A stretch of 64,000 nucleotides of DNA from Cedecea selenatireducens (GTDB lineage Bacteria > Pseudomonadota > Gammaproteobacteria > Enterobacterales > Enterobacteriaceae), in assembly GCF_042138895.1 (NCBI RefSeq), contig NZ_JBHIKW010000005.1, forward strand, positions 62,001 through 126,000, written 5' to 3'. The translations under genes and the position numbers were made by a program. Positions 33,958-43,060 of the stretch are shown here, piece after piece. The notes beneath the pieces are model-generated. The model did not search any database. It saw nothing but the letters and a program-made list of their open reading frames with translations, and had not been told where the DNA came from. The first letter of the stretch is position 1; every line of letters starts with the position of its first letter.

Positions 33958-34842
33958 ATGAAGCCTTTTTTGCGCTGGTGTTTCGTTGCGACAGCTATCA
34001 CGCTGGCCGGATGCAGCAACTCTGCCTGGCGTAAGAACGAAGTATTAGCGGTGCCACTGCAGCCTACGCTACAGCAAGAAGTGATTCTGGCACGCATGGA
34101 ACAAATACTTGCCAGTCGGGCTTTAACCGATGACGAACGCGCACAGCTTTTATATGAGCGCGGAGTGTTGTATGATAGTCTCGGTCTGAGGGCTCTGGCG
34201 CGTAATGATTTTTCACAAGCGCTGGCCATTCGACCCGATATGCCTGAAGTATTCAATTACTTAGGCATTTATTTAACGCAGGCAGGCAATTTTGATGCTG
34301 CCTATGAAGCGTTTGATTCTGTACTTGAGCTTGATCCAACTTACAACTACGCGCACTTAAATCGCGGTATCGCCCTCTATTACGGCGGTCGTTATCGTTT
34401 AGCGCAAGATGATCTGCTGGCGTTTTATCAAGACGATCCCAACGATCCTTTCCGTAGCCTGTGGCTCTATGTTGCTGAACGCAATATGGACGAAAAACAG
34501 GCCAAAGTGGCGCTACAACAGCGTCTCGAGAAATCGGATAAAGAACAATGGGGATGGAACATTGTCGAGTTCTACCTGGGCAACATTAGCGAAAAAGAGC
34601 TAATGGAACGCCTCAAGGCGGACGCAACGGATAACACCTCGCTCGCTGAGCATCTCAGTGAAACCAACTTCTATTTAGGTAAGTACTACCTAAGTCTGGG
34701 GGATAAGGACAGCGCCAAGGCACTGTTCAAGTTAGCGGTTGCTAACAACGTACACAACTACGTTGAGCATCGTTATGCATTGTTGGAATTAGCGCTCTTG
34801 GGCCAGGAGCATGACGACCTGGCAGAATCGGACCAGCAATAG
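33958..34842 (+). CDS. nlpI: Outer-membrane TPR lipoprotein NlpI
   Basis: Adaptor that brings peptidoglycan hydrolases to the protease Prc and coordinates cell-wall enzymes. 294 residues as in E. coli. Lipoprotein signal ends in LAGC with acylated Cys19, next residues Ser-Asn fit outer-membrane sorting. At least three to four TPR motifs follow (e.g. LLYERGVLYDSLGLRALARN and AHLNRGIALYYGGRY). GGGAGTAGGAA upstream. Confidence 0.98.
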   Translation: MKPFLRWCFVATAITLAGCSNSAWRKNEVLAVPLQPTLQQEVILARMEQILASRALTDDERAQLLYERGVLYDSLGLRALARNDFSQALAIRPDMPEVFNYLGIYLTQAGNFDAAYEAFDSVLELDPTYNYAHLNRGIALYYGGRYRLAQDDLLAFYQDDPNDPFRSLWLYVAERNMDEKQAKVALQQRLEKSDKEQWGWNIVEFYLGNISEKELMERLKADATDNTSLAEHLSETNFYLGKYYLSLGDKDSAKALFKLAVANNVHNYVEHRYALLELALLGQEHDDLAESDQQ

Positions 34843-34883
34843 CTGACGAACAACGATCGTCCCATACACTTTTTAACTAAAGT

Positions 34884-34911
34884 CATCACCTTCACGGGTG
34901 AGGGCGTTTTT
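34884..34911 (+). terminator. Possible weak terminator after nlpI
   Basis: TCACC/GGTGA stem followed by GGGCGTTTTTG, 42 bases after the nlpI stop. The stem is short, so termination is probably partial. Confidence 0.45.
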
Positions 34912-34952
34912 GTTCGTTAATCAATCAAATTTGAGCCGGTTCACACTTTTCA

Positions 34953-35030
34953 ATGAAAATTGCAGATCAATTTCACGATGAGTTACGTAGACTGGCCGCC
35001 ATCAATGAGGCACATGTACTACATGACTGA
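34953..35030 (+). CDS. yrbN: Small upstream ORF YrbN, overlapping deaD start
   Basis: A 25-codon ORF starting MKIADQFHDELRRLAAIN and ending ...HVLHD. It matches the position and N-terminal sequence I recall for E. coli yrbN, a small expressed ORF before deaD. Its stop TGA (35028-35030) lies inside the first codons of deaD: the sequence ATGACTGA contains the deaD ATG (35023) and the yrbN stop in another frame, an eight-base overlap. This suggests that deaD translation depends on ribosomes ending on yrbN. Function of the peptide itself is unknown. Confidence 0.85.
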   Translation: MKIADQFHDELRRLAAINEAHVLHD

Positions 35031-36963
35031 TATCATCGAAACCACTTTTTCTGATCTGGGGCTGCACGCCTCCATCATTCAGGCTCTTAACGACCTGGGC
35101 TACGAAAAGCCATCACCAATCCAGGCAGAGTGTATCCCACATCTGCTGAATGGCCGTGACGTTCTGGGTATGGCCCAGACCGGTAGCGGTAAAACTGCAG
35201 CGTTCTCCCTGCCGCTGCTGAACAACCTCGATCCTGAGCTGAAAGCACCACAAATCCTGGTGCTGGCCCCGACCCGCGAACTGGCGGTTCAGGTTGCTGA
35301 AGCCATGACGGATTTCTCTAAACATATGCACGGCGTGAACGTTGTTGCCCTTTACGGCGGCCAGCGTTATGACGTGCAGCTGCGCGCTCTGCGTCAGGGA
35401 CCACAGATTGTTGTCGGTACCCCAGGGCGTCTGCTTGACCACCTGAAACGCGGCACGCTGAACCTGTCCGGCCTGAAAGGTCTGGTTCTGGACGAAGCTG
35501 ATGAAATGCTGCGTATGGGCTTCATCGAAGACGTTGAAACCATCATGGCGCAGATCCCGGCTGAACATCAGACCGCGCTGTTCTCCGCTACCATGCCGGA
35601 AGCGATTCGTCGCATTACCCGTCGCTTCATGAAAGATCCTCAGGAAGTGCGCATTCAGTCCAGCGTAACCACTCGTCCTGACATCAGCCAGAGCTTCTGG
35701 TCTGTTTACGGCATGCGTAAAAACGAAGCGCTGGTTCGTTTCCTGGAAGCAGAAGACTTTGATGCAGCTATCATCTTCGTGCGTACCAAAAACGCGACCC
35801 TGGAAGTAGCTGAAGCGCTGGAGCGCAGCGGTTACAACAGCGCCGCGCTGAACGGTGACATGAACCAGGCGCTGCGTGAGCAGACCCTGGAGCGTCTGAA
35901 AGATGGTCGTCTGGACATCCTGATCGCGACCGACGTTGCGGCCCGTGGTCTGGACGTGGAGCGTATCAGCCTGGTTGTTAACTACGACATCCCGATGGAC
36001 TCCGAGTCTTACGTTCACCGTATCGGTCGTACCGGCCGTGCTGGCCGTGCTGGCCGTGCGCTGCTGTTCGTTGAGAACCGTGAGCGCCGCCTGCTGCGCA
36101 ACATCGAGCGCACCATGAAGCTGACTATCCCTGAAGTAGAGCTGCCAAACGTAGATCTGCTGGGCGAGCGTCGTCTGGCTAAATTCGCCGCTAAAGTTCA
36201 GCAGCAGCTGGAAAGCAGCGATCTGGATCAGTACCGTGCGCTGTTGGCAAAAATTCAGCCTTCCGCTGAAGAAGCGCTGGATATCGAAACGCTGGCTGCA
36301 GCCCTGCTGAAAATGGCTCAGGGTGAGCGTCCTCTGATTCTGCCACCAGATGCACCAATGCGTCCACGTCGTGAATTCAAAGAGCGTGACGATCGTTTCG
36401 AACGTCGCGGCGACCGTAATGACCGTGGCCCGCGTGGTGACCGTCCAGAGCGTGGTGGTGAAGATCGTCCACGTCGTGAGCGTCGCGAAGCTGGCGATAT
36501 GGAACTGTATCGCATCGAAGTGGGCCGTGATGATGGTGTTGAAGTTCGTCATATCGTTGGCGCTATCGCTAACGAAGGCGACATCAGCAGCCGTTACATC
36601 GGTAACATCAAGCTGTTCGGGACCCACTCCACCATCGAGCTGCCGAAAGGCATGCCGGGTGAAGTTCTGCAGCACTTTACCCGTACTCGTATTCTGAACA
36701 AGCCGATGAATATGCAGCTGCTGGGTGATGCTCAGCCTCGTCCAGAGCGCAGCGGTGAACGCCGTGGCGGTCGCGACGGCGGCGGTCGTAGCTTCGGTGG
36801 CGAGCGTCGTGAAGGCGGTCGTGGTCCACGTCGCGAAGGCGCTGGTGCAGGAGCCGGTGCCGGGGCTGGTCGTAGCTTCAGCGGTGAACGCCGTGAAGGT
36901 GGCCGTGGCCCGCGTCGTGAAGACGGTGCCGCAACCGCACGTCGTCGCTTTGGTGATGCATAA
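35023..36963 (+). CDS. deaD: ATP-dependent DEAD-box RNA helicase DeaD/CsdA
   Basis: Cold-shock helicase for 50S assembly and mRNA decay. The start at 35023 (MTDIIETTFSDLGL) matches the family; the frame is open further upstream. 646 residues: Q motif, AQTGSGKT, DEAD box (VLDEADEM), SAT, helicase C with HRIGRTGRAGR, then a DbpA-type RNA-binding domain (about 480-560) and an Arg/Gly-rich tail. The tail has a duplicated segment RSFGGERREGGRGPRRE / RSFSGERREGGRGPRRE separated by a Gly-Ala repeat not in the E. coli protein as I recall it. Confidence 0.97.
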   Translation: MTDIIETTFSDLGLHASIIQALNDLGYEKPSPIQAECIPHLLNGRDVLGMAQTGSGKTAAFSLPLLNNLDPELKAPQILVLAPTRELAVQVAEAMTDFSKHMHGVNVVALYGGQRYDVQLRALRQGPQIVVGTPGRLLDHLKRGTLNLSGLKGLVLDEADEMLRMGFIEDVETIMAQIPAEHQTALFSATMPEAIRRITRRFMKDPQEVRIQSSVTTRPDISQSFWSVYGMRKNEALVRFLEAEDFDAAIIFVRTKNATLEVAEALERSGYNSAALNGDMNQALREQTLERLKDGRLDILIATDVAARGLDVERISLVVNYDIPMDSESYVHRIGRTGRAGRAGRALLFVENRERRLLRNIERTMKLTIPEVELPNVDLLGERRLAKFAAKVQQQLESSDLDQYRALLAKIQPSAEEALDIETLAAALLKMAQGERPLILPPDAPMRPRREFKERDDRFERRGDRNDRGPRGDRPERGGEDRPRRERREAGDMELYRIEVGRDDGVEVRHIVGAIANEGDISSRYIGNIKLFGTHSTIELPKGMPGEVLQHFTRTRILNKPMNMQLLGDAQPRPERSGERRGGRDGGGRSFGGERREGGRGPRREGAGAGAGAGAGRSFSGERREGGRGPRREDGAATARRRFGDA

Positions 36964-37004
36964 TTGACCTATAATCTGCCGTTTTATTTTTAAACGGCAG
37001 TCGG

Positions 37005-37039
37005 AAAAGCCCCGGTTATCGCAATCGGGGCTTTTTTTT
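37005..37039 (+). terminator. Terminator of deaD
   Basis: AAAAGCCCCG/CGGGGCTTTTTTTT hairpin with loop of about ten bases. A second smaller hairpin, CTGCCGTTT/AAACGGCAG (36976-37000), lies just before it. Confidence 0.9.
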
Positions 37040-37047
37040 ATCCCTTT

Positions 37048-37069
37048 CGTACTCATGTACTGGTACAAT
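37048..37069 (+). promoter_or_regulatory. Probable TrpR/TyrR-controlled promoter region of mtr
   Basis: CGTACTCATGTACTGGTACA contains GTAC half-sites symmetrically placed as in TrpR operators, and overlaps a TACAAT -10 box (37064-37069). E. coli mtr is repressed by TrpR at a similar place. The match is by eye only. Confidence 0.55.
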
Positions 37070-37120
37070 GATTCGCATCAGACAATTTCGTCGCGTTATG
37101 CCTCTCTTCAGGGATTCGAT

Positions 37121-38365
37121 ATGACAACTTTAACCTCCCCCGGCACAAAGCCTTCGTTAATAGGCGGCGTAATGATTATCGGTGGGACGATCATTGGCGC
37201 AGGGATGTTTTCTTTACCCGTGGTGATGTCGGGTGCCTGGTTCTTCTGGTCACTGGCCGCGCTGGTGTTCACCTGGTTTTGTATGCTGCATTCCGGGTTA
37301 ATGATCCTGGAGGCGAACCTTAACTACCGCATTGGCTCCAGCTTCGACACTATTACCAAAGACCTGCTGGGCAGAGGCTGGAACGCGATAAACGGCCTGT
37401 CGATTGCCTTTGTTCTTTATATCCTGACCTATGCCTACATCTCGGCCAGCGGCTCTATCCTGCATCATACATTTTCGGCGCTGTCGCTCGACGTGCCGGC
37501 TCGCCTGGCGGGGCTGGTCTTTGCGCTGGTCGTCGCGTTTATTGTCTGGCTGAGCACCAAAGCGGTGAGCCGTATGACGGCGATTGTCCTGGGCGCGAAG
37601 GTCATCACTTTCTTCCTGACCTTTGGCAGCTTGCTTGGGCACGTAACGCCGACAACGCTGTTTAACGTGGCGGAGAGCAATGCTTCCTATACGCCATATC
37701 TGCTGATGACGCTGCCGTTCTGCCTGGCCTCTTTTGGTTATCACGGCAACGTGCCGAGCCTGATGAAGTATTACGGCAAAGATCCACGCACCATCATTCG
37801 CTGCCTGGTGTACGGCACGCTGATGGCGCTGGTGCTGTACGCTATCTGGCTGCTGGGGACGATGGGGAATATTCCTCGTCCGGAGTTCGTCGGCATCGCG
37901 GAGAAAGGCGGTAATATTGACGTGCTGGTTCAGGCGCTGAGCGGCGTGCTCAACAGCCGGAGCCTCGACTTGCTGCTGGTGGTGTTCTCAAACTTTGCGG
38001 TAGCGAGCTCGTTCCTCGGCGTTACGCTGGGGCTGTTTGATTACCTGGCGGATCTGTTTGGTTTTGACGATTCCGCGTTCGGGCGTTTGAAAACGGCGCT
38101 GCTGACTTTTGTTCCGCCGATTGTCGGTGGCCTGCTGTGGCCGAACGGCTTCCTGTATGCCATTGGCTATGCGGGGCTGGCGGCGACTATTTGGGCTGCG
38201 ATTGTCCCCGCGCTGCTCGCCAGGGCTTCCCGTAAGCGTTTTGGTAGCCCTAAATTCCGGGTATGGGGCGGTAAGCCGATGATTGCCCTGATTCTGGTCT
38301 TTGGCGTGGGCAACGCGCTGGTACACATCCTTTCTACCTTCGATGTGCTGCCGGTTTATAAGTAA
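37121..38365 (+). CDS. mtr: Tryptophan-specific transporter Mtr
   Basis: High-affinity tryptophan:proton symporter of the aromatic amino acid permease family (ArAAP). The start at 37121 (MTTLTSPGTKPS) gives 414 residues as in E. coli. About 11 membrane helices, starting with the family signature IIGGTIIGAGMFSLPVV. Convergent with yhbW, with a shared hairpin between. Confidence 0.97.
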   Translation: MTTLTSPGTKPSLIGGVMIIGGTIIGAGMFSLPVVMSGAWFFWSLAALVFTWFCMLHSGLMILEANLNYRIGSSFDTITKDLLGRGWNAINGLSIAFVLYILTYAYISASGSILHHTFSALSLDVPARLAGLVFALVVAFIVWLSTKAVSRMTAIVLGAKVITFFLTFGSLLGHVTPTTLFNVAESNASYTPYLLMTLPFCLASFGYHGNVPSLMKYYGKDPRTIIRCLVYGTLMALVLYAIWLLGTMGNIPRPEFVGIAEKGGNIDVLVQALSGVLNSRSLDLLLVVFSNFAVASSFLGVTLGLFDYLADLFGFDDSAFGRLKTALLTFVPPIVGGLLWPNGFLYAIGYAGLAATIWAAIVPALLARASRKRFGSPKFRVWGGKPMIALILVFGVGNALVHILSTFDVLPVYK

Positions 38366-38373
38366 AAATGAAT

Positions 38374-38397
38374 GGGCCCTTTCAGACTGAAAGGGCC
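38374..38397. terminator. Hairpin between mtr and yhbW
   Basis: GGGCCCTTTCAG/CTGAAAGGGCC with a one- to two-base loop. T runs are poor on the plus strand but present after it on the minus strand (CATTCATTTTT). Likely shared by the two convergent genes. Confidence 0.75.
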
Positions 38398-38407
38398 TGA
38401 TACAACG

Positions 38408-39415
38408 CTAACCTAAAAGCTCTTCTTTAACCTGCATCGCCAAATCAAACGAATGCAAACGAGCCTGATGATCGAAAATCTGCCCGTTAACCATAATTTC
38501 ATCCGCTTCGGTTTCACGCAGGATGGACTCAAGGCCGTGACGTACCTTCGCTTTATCCCCCACCAGAGACATGCTCAGCGCCTGCTGGACGCCGTATTGC
38601 TCAGAGGCAGACCAAAGCTGATGCATATTTTCCACCGGCGGCGGCAGCTGCCCGGTTTCGCCGCGACGCAGTCGAACAAACGCCTGCTGCATGGAAGTAA
38701 ACAGAAACTCCGCGTCCCGGGTACTGTCTGCTGCCACGATATTGATGCACACCATCGCGTAAGGTTTTGCCAGCCGCCCGGACGGCTTGAAGTTCTCGCG
38801 GTACAGCTGCAGCGCGCGGAACAGCATGTCAGGCGCAAAGTGCGAGGCAAAGGCAAACGGCAAACCAAGCTGTGCCGCCAGCTGGGCGCTATACAGGCTG
38901 GAGCCTAGCAGCCAAACCGGAACCTTTTCCCCATAGCCAGGCACGGGGCGAACGTGTGGATTTGGGTCGCGGGCATCGAACCAGTCAACCAGCTCCGCGA
39001 CATCCCGTGGGAAGTTATCAACGTCGCCGCTCATATGGCGTCGCAGCGCCCTCATGGTGGGCTGATCGCTGCCCGGCGCTCGTCCAAGGCCAAGGTCAAT
39101 ACGCCCCGGGTAGAGCGTATTCAGGGTGCCGAACTGCTCGGCAATGACCAGCGGTGAATGGTTAGGCAGCATCACGCCGCCGGAGCCTAAATGCAGCGTG
39201 GTGGTATTCGCGGCCAGGTAGCCAATCAGCACCGATGTTGCCGCGCTGGCAATGCCGACCATATTGTGGTGTTCTGCCAGCCAGTAACGGTGATAGCCGC
39301 GCTTTTCGGCCAGCCGGGCAAGATCCAGAGAGTGGGAAAAAGCCTCCTGCGCCGAGGAGCCTTGAGGGATCGGCGCCAGATCGAGCACCGAGAAAGCAAT
39401 ATTTTTGTCAGTCAT
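38408..39415 (-). CDS. yhbW: Luciferase-like flavin monooxygenase YhbW
   Basis: 335 residues, as in E. coli YhbW, of the bacterial luciferase-like (FMN/F420) superfamily; substrate unknown. Signatures: YWLAEHHNM, the GRIDLGLGRAPGSDQ segment, and VWLLGSSLYSAQLAA. It is single, 103 bases or more from ubiV, and convergent with mtr. Confidence 0.93.
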   Translation of the reverse strand: MTDKNIAFSVLDLAPIPQGSSAQEAFSHSLDLARLAEKRGYHRYWLAEHHNMVGIASAATSVLIGYLAANTTTLHLGSGGVMLPNHSPLVIAEQFGTLNTLYPGRIDLGLGRAPGSDQPTMRALRRHMSGDVDNFPRDVAELVDWFDARDPNPHVRPVPGYGEKVPVWLLGSSLYSAQLAAQLGLPFAFASHFAPDMLFRALQLYRENFKPSGRLAKPYAMVCINIVAADSTRDAEFLFTSMQQAFVRLRRGETGQLPPPVENMHQLWSASEQYGVQQALSMSLVGDKAKVRHGLESILRETEADEIMVNGQIFDHQARLHSFDLAMQVKEELLG

Positions 39416-39558
39416 AACCGCTCACTTTTGTTACAGCGTAGTCATCAGATTGAAGGTCTTCTTCCAGCCTGGCGCAGGAATACCGCGCCGGCCAGAAAAG
39501 CTGCACCTTTAATAGTGCATTAAACAATGACCAGACTTGTTAACAAAGTGAGCTATTA

Positions 39559-40437
39559 TCAGGCCCGTAACTCCAGCCCTGCAACGCGCCGCCAGTAGCC
39601 ATTACAGTCGCTGCGGTTAGCCAGCGGAAGCGGAGCACTGCCGTTTTCATTGGCGCGGAACGCGTTAAGAATATCCAGCGTCCCTAAGCCCATCGGCGAC
39701 AGGCGAACGATATCCACCAGCCCTTTCATCGACGTCAGCTCATTGCCGAGGTTGTAAACATAGCCGCTCATGGTCTGAATGCCGTTCAGCACGAAGACCT
39801 GCTGCTGCTCCTGAGAACGCATATCCCGGCCGTTCGGGTACTTAATACAGCATGTTTCGCACTCATCCTTGGCGCGGTCTTCAGAGCGTGCGGTGAAGCA
39901 GCGAGCGGAATAAGCCAACGGCAGATGGCCATAGCTCAGCACTTCCACTTCGAATTTATCGCGGATACCGAGTTCATCGCACTGGTTAAGCATATTGGCG
40001 AGCCAGTCGCGGGAGAGTTCTACTGGCATGCACCAGCGCATCATGCCCTGCTTATGCAGCAGGCGTAGCGTAACGGCGTTATAGCAATTGAGGGCGTGTC
40101 CGGCGACGAACGGCAGCTTGCGTTCTGCGGCCATATTTACGCTGCCGATATCATTGGCCTCAATCAGAAAATCGCCGTTTTCTACGTAGCGCTTAAGTTC
40201 GCCCAATTCCGACGGAGCCTGCACCAGCGCCAGCGTGGAAAGCACTACCTGCTTGCCCTCGTTGGCGAGCATTTTAGCCATATCCAGCCAGTCGCCGACT
40301 TTGGTTGCCCGGCGCTTGCTGCATACCGCTTCGCCCAGATAAATAACGTCGGCACGGCTTTTGGCCGCCGCCTGATAAAACTTTTCCAGCGTCTCTTTTG
40401 GCCAATAGTAAAGCACCGGCCCTAATGAATATTTCAT
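39559..40437 (-). CDS. ubiV: O2-independent ubiquinone hydroxylation protein UbiV
   Basis: With UbiU forms an Fe-S heterodimer that hydroxylates the ubiquinone ring without oxygen. U32 peptidase-like fold, 292 residues from the start at 40437 (MKYSLGPVLYYW). Cluster Cys candidates: Cys39 in GEAVCSKRRA and the ARCFTARSEDRAKDECETC group, matching the four-Cys pattern described for E. coli UbiV. It starts eight bases after ubiU. Confidence 0.95.
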   Translation of the reverse strand: MKYSLGPVLYYWPKETLEKFYQAAAKSRADVIYLGEAVCSKRRATKVGDWLDMAKMLANEGKQVVLSTLALVQAPSELGELKRYVENGDFLIEANDIGSVNMAAERKLPFVAGHALNCYNAVTLRLLHKQGMMRWCMPVELSRDWLANMLNQCDELGIRDKFEVEVLSYGHLPLAYSARCFTARSEDRAKDECETCCIKYPNGRDMRSQEQQQVFVLNGIQTMSGYVYNLGNELTSMKGLVDIVRLSPMGLGTLDILNAFRANENGSAPLPLANRSDCNGYWRRVAGLELRA

Positions 40438-40445
40438 GCTTTTTC

Positions 40446-41441
40446 CTACTGCCATTTGCGGTGATAGGCACCGAGCGTCGTTTGGGTGCCTTCGGCCATC
40501 GATCCCAGCGTCTCCATCCAGGCGGGCTGTGCCTGGTAGTTTTTAGGATCCGCCATGCAGCGATCGATAGCCTGACGCCAGACCTTTGCCACCTGGGTAA
40601 CGTAAGCCGGACTGCGCTGGCGGCCTTCGATTTTCACCGAGGCTATGTTCGCGGCCAGCAGTTCCGGGAGCAGCTCTAGCGTGTTAAGGCTGGTGGGTTC
40701 TTCCAGCGCATGGTAGGGGCGGTCGTCAACCAGGTAACGCCCTTTGCAGAGCGTTGGATACCCGGCATTTTCGCCGTCCTTATAGCGGTCGATCAGTACG
40801 TCGTTGAGGCGAGATTCCAGCCCCTGCGGCGTTTGTTGCCAGCGCACAAAGCGAGCAGGCGAACAGGCGCCCACGGTATTCGGCGACTCGCCGGTGAGGT
40901 AAGACGAAAGATAGCAACGGCCTTCGGCCATAATGCACAGGCTGCCGAAGGCAAATACTTCCAGCGGCACCGGCGTGACGCGAGCGAGCTGTTTAACCTG
41001 ATGAATAGAAAGCACGCGCGGGAGTACCACGCGGGCAACGTCAAAATTGCGATGATAAAAACGGATCGCTTCTTCATTCGTGGCCGAAGCCTGGACCGAC
41101 ACGTGGCGCTCAATGTGTGGGTAGCGCTCAGCCGCATATTCCAGCATGGCTAAATCCGCCAGGATCAGCGCATCGGCCCCAAGCTGCGCGGCCATATCAA
41201 CCGCTCGCTGCCAGCGTACATAACCGTCCGGATGAGCGAATGTATTGATGGCAATATGCAACTTACGGCGACGTTGATGCACGTAGCTGACGGCTTCCTG
41301 CAACCTTTTCTCGGTGAAGTTAAGGCCTGCAAAATGACGCGCGTTGGTATCATCTTTCAGGCCGATGTACACCGCATCTGCACCGTTATCGATGGCCGCT
41401 TTCAACGCCGGAAGGTTTCCGGCCGGGCAAAGCAACTCCAT
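40446..41441 (-). CDS. ubiU: O2-independent ubiquinone hydroxylation protein UbiU
   Basis: Partner of UbiV; 331 residues as in E. coli. U32 signature around FGSLCIMAEGRCYLSSYLTG, with the 4Fe-4S Cys residues there and in GACSPARFV and later TLCKGRYLV. First gene of ubiUV and divergent from ubiT. Confidence 0.95.
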   Translation of the reverse strand: MELLCPAGNLPALKAAIDNGADAVYIGLKDDTNARHFAGLNFTEKRLQEAVSYVHQRRRKLHIAINTFAHPDGYVRWQRAVDMAAQLGADALILADLAMLEYAAERYPHIERHVSVQASATNEEAIRFYHRNFDVARVVLPRVLSIHQVKQLARVTPVPLEVFAFGSLCIMAEGRCYLSSYLTGESPNTVGACSPARFVRWQQTPQGLESRLNDVLIDRYKDGENAGYPTLCKGRYLVDDRPYHALEEPTSLNTLELLPELLAANIASVKIEGRQRSPAYVTQVAKVWRQAIDRCMADPKNYQAQPAWMETLGSMAEGTQTTLGAYHRKWQ

Positions 41442-41649
41442 AATTTATCCTGAATCATAGGGGGCACGAATAAATGCCCGCGCTGCACAGGGACGGGCAG
41501 CAAATTGTTAACGAACCGGGATTTTAGTTAACCTGTCGGCGACAATTTTTGATTTGAGGCAGAGAAAGGCGTATTGCTTAGTGGGCCCGGCGCTAATTCG
41601 GCCCCGCAGCAACCTGCGGAATTGTTGATTTGGCGCGTCACCGGGAATT

Positions 41650-41671
41650 GTCGTTATGGCAAAATAACGGC
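41650..41671. promoter_or_regulatory. Inverted repeat in ubiU-ubiT spacer
   Basis: CGTTAT-GGCAAA-ATAACG (41652-41669), six-base arms, 27 bases before the ubiT start codon. It could be an operator or a hairpin in the ubiT leader. No good FNR site (TTGAT-N4-ATCAA) was found in the 254-base spacer, although these genes act without oxygen. Confidence 0.5.
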
Positions 41672-41695
41672 AAATTTTTTAAAGGAGCTAAACCC

Positions 41696-42220
41696 GTGTT
41701 CGATAAACTGCGTTCTCGCCTGGTTCAGGCTGGTCCTTCTTTGCTGCGGGTTCCGGTCAGATTAACCCCTTTTGCCGTTAAGCGTCAGGTTCTGGAGCAG
41801 GTGCTTGGCTGGCAGTTCCGTCAGGCGCTGCAGGACGGAGAGCTGGACTTTCTGGCAGGCCGCTGGCTAAGTATTGAAGTCCGTGACCTTGGGCTGAAGT
41901 GGTTTACTTCCGTTGAGGACAATAAGCTGCTGGTGTGCGACGATGCGCCAGCAGACGTGAGCTTTAGCGCTGAGGCCAACGACCTGTTGCTGATAGCCGC
42001 TCGCAAGCAGGACCCGGATACCTTATTTTTCCAGCGTCGCCTGGTGATTGAAGGCGACACGGAACTCGGGTTATATGTGAAGAATCTAATGGATGCCATT
42101 GAGCTGGATGCGATGCCGAAACCGCTACGCATCCTGCTGTTACAGCTGGCTGATTTTGTTGAGGCAGGTTTGAGACATAACCCCGCCTCTGAAGGTAATT
42201 CGATAGGTGAGCCATGTTAA
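41696..42220 (+). CDS. ubiT: SCP2-domain ubiquinone accessory protein UbiT
   Basis: Lipid-binding SCP2-like protein needed for anaerobic ubiquinone synthesis, counterpart of aerobic UbiJ. GTG start at 41696, preceded by AAAGGAG, gives 174 residues (MFDKLRSRLVQAGP) as in E. coli. The SCP2 core is ADVSFSAEANDLLLIAARKQ and LVIEGDTELGLYVKNLMD. Overlaps the yhbS start by seven bases. Confidence 0.95.
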   Translation: MFDKLRSRLVQAGPSLLRVPVRLTPFAVKRQVLEQVLGWQFRQALQDGELDFLAGRWLSIEVRDLGLKWFTSVEDNKLLVCDDAPADVSFSAEANDLLLIAARKQDPDTLFFQRRLVIEGDTELGLYVKNLMDAIELDAMPKPLRILLLQLADFVEAGLRHNPASEGNSIGEPC

Positions 42221-42717
42221 TTCGTGTAGAGATCCCCATTGATGCCCCTGGCATCGACGCGCTGTTACGCCGTTCCTTTGAAGGCGAGGGCGAAGCTGAG
42301 CTGGTCAAGGCGCTGCGGGAAGATGGGTTGTTAACGCTGGGTCTCGTCGCAACCGATGATGAAGGGCAGGTGATTGGCTACGTCGCCTTCAGCCCGGTCG
42401 CCGTTGAGGGCGAAGAGCTGCAGTGGGTTGGGCTTGCTCCGCTGGCGGTAGACGAGTCCGTTCGCGGTCAGGGCATTGCCAAACAGCTGGTATATGAAGG
42501 GCTGGACTCCCTGAACGAGTTTGGCTACGCCGCGGTGGTCACGCTGGGTTCGCCGGAGATGTACGGTCATCTTGGCTTCCAGCCTGCGGCCCGTTACGAC
42601 CTCCGTTGCAGCTGGCCGGGTACCGAAGCGGCATTCCAGGTACATCCTCTGGCTGATGATGCCTTAAACGGCGTTAGCGGTCTGGTCGAGTATTCGGACC
42701 ACTTCAACAACGTTTAA
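42214..42717 (+). CDS. yhbS: GNAT-family acetyltransferase YhbS
   Basis: 167-residue GNAT protein with the acetyl-CoA pyrophosphate loop SVRGQGIAKQLV and GFQPAARYDL end. Substrate unknown. Start overlaps ubiT; the 3' end overlaps convergent yhbQ by four bases. The conserved ubiT-yhbS link is a context clue only. Confidence 0.95.
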   Translation: MLIRVEIPIDAPGIDALLRRSFEGEGEAELVKALREDGLLTLGLVATDDEGQVIGYVAFSPVAVEGEELQWVGLAPLAVDESVRGQGIAKQLVYEGLDSLNEFGYAAVVTLGSPEMYGHLGFQPAARYDLRCSWPGTEAAFQVHPLADDALNGVSGLVEYSDHFNNV

Positions 42718-43007
42718 CGGGTTTTCCCTTGAAGGCTTGCGAGCAGGTCTTCAAGGGGCATCTTCCCTCCAACCAGCCGCTCTTTCTCGGCCTTGCTCAA
42801 CTGCTTAATTCTGTACTCAGCTCGCAGCGCCAGCGAGCGGTCGCCCACAGCCTGACTGAATACCAACGCAAGCTCCCCTTTACCACGCAGTGCTTTCGCC
42901 CCTTTGCCAGCCTGATGCTGGGCAAAGCGACGCTCTACGTCGGTAGTAATGCCGGTATACAGGCGGTTATCGGTGCAGCGGATTAAATAGAGATACCAGG
43001 AAGTCAT
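42714..43007 (-). CDS. yhbQ: GIY-YIG nuclease-fold protein YhbQ
   Basis: 97 residues forming one GIY-YIG domain (WYLYLIRCTDNRLYTGIT, then Arg in VERRFAQHQ and Glu in LRAEYRIKQL). UPF0213 family; DNA-damage related nuclease activity has been reported for E. coli YhbQ. Three residues shorter than E. coli. Confidence 0.94.
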   Translation of the reverse strand: MTSWYLYLIRCTDNRLYTGITTDVERRFAQHQAGKGAKALRGKGELALVFSQAVGDRSLALRAEYRIKQLSKAEKERLVGGKMPLEDLLASLQGKTR

Positions 43008-43060
43008 AGTGCGGGCGCATAATTAGCATTTGCCGCAGAGTATCACTGTTCAGGATGACG

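Noticed and set aside
35113..37068. 651-codon open frame antisense to deaD
   Set aside because: Long Thr/Phe-rich shadow of the Arg/Gly-rich deaD frame; no start signal.
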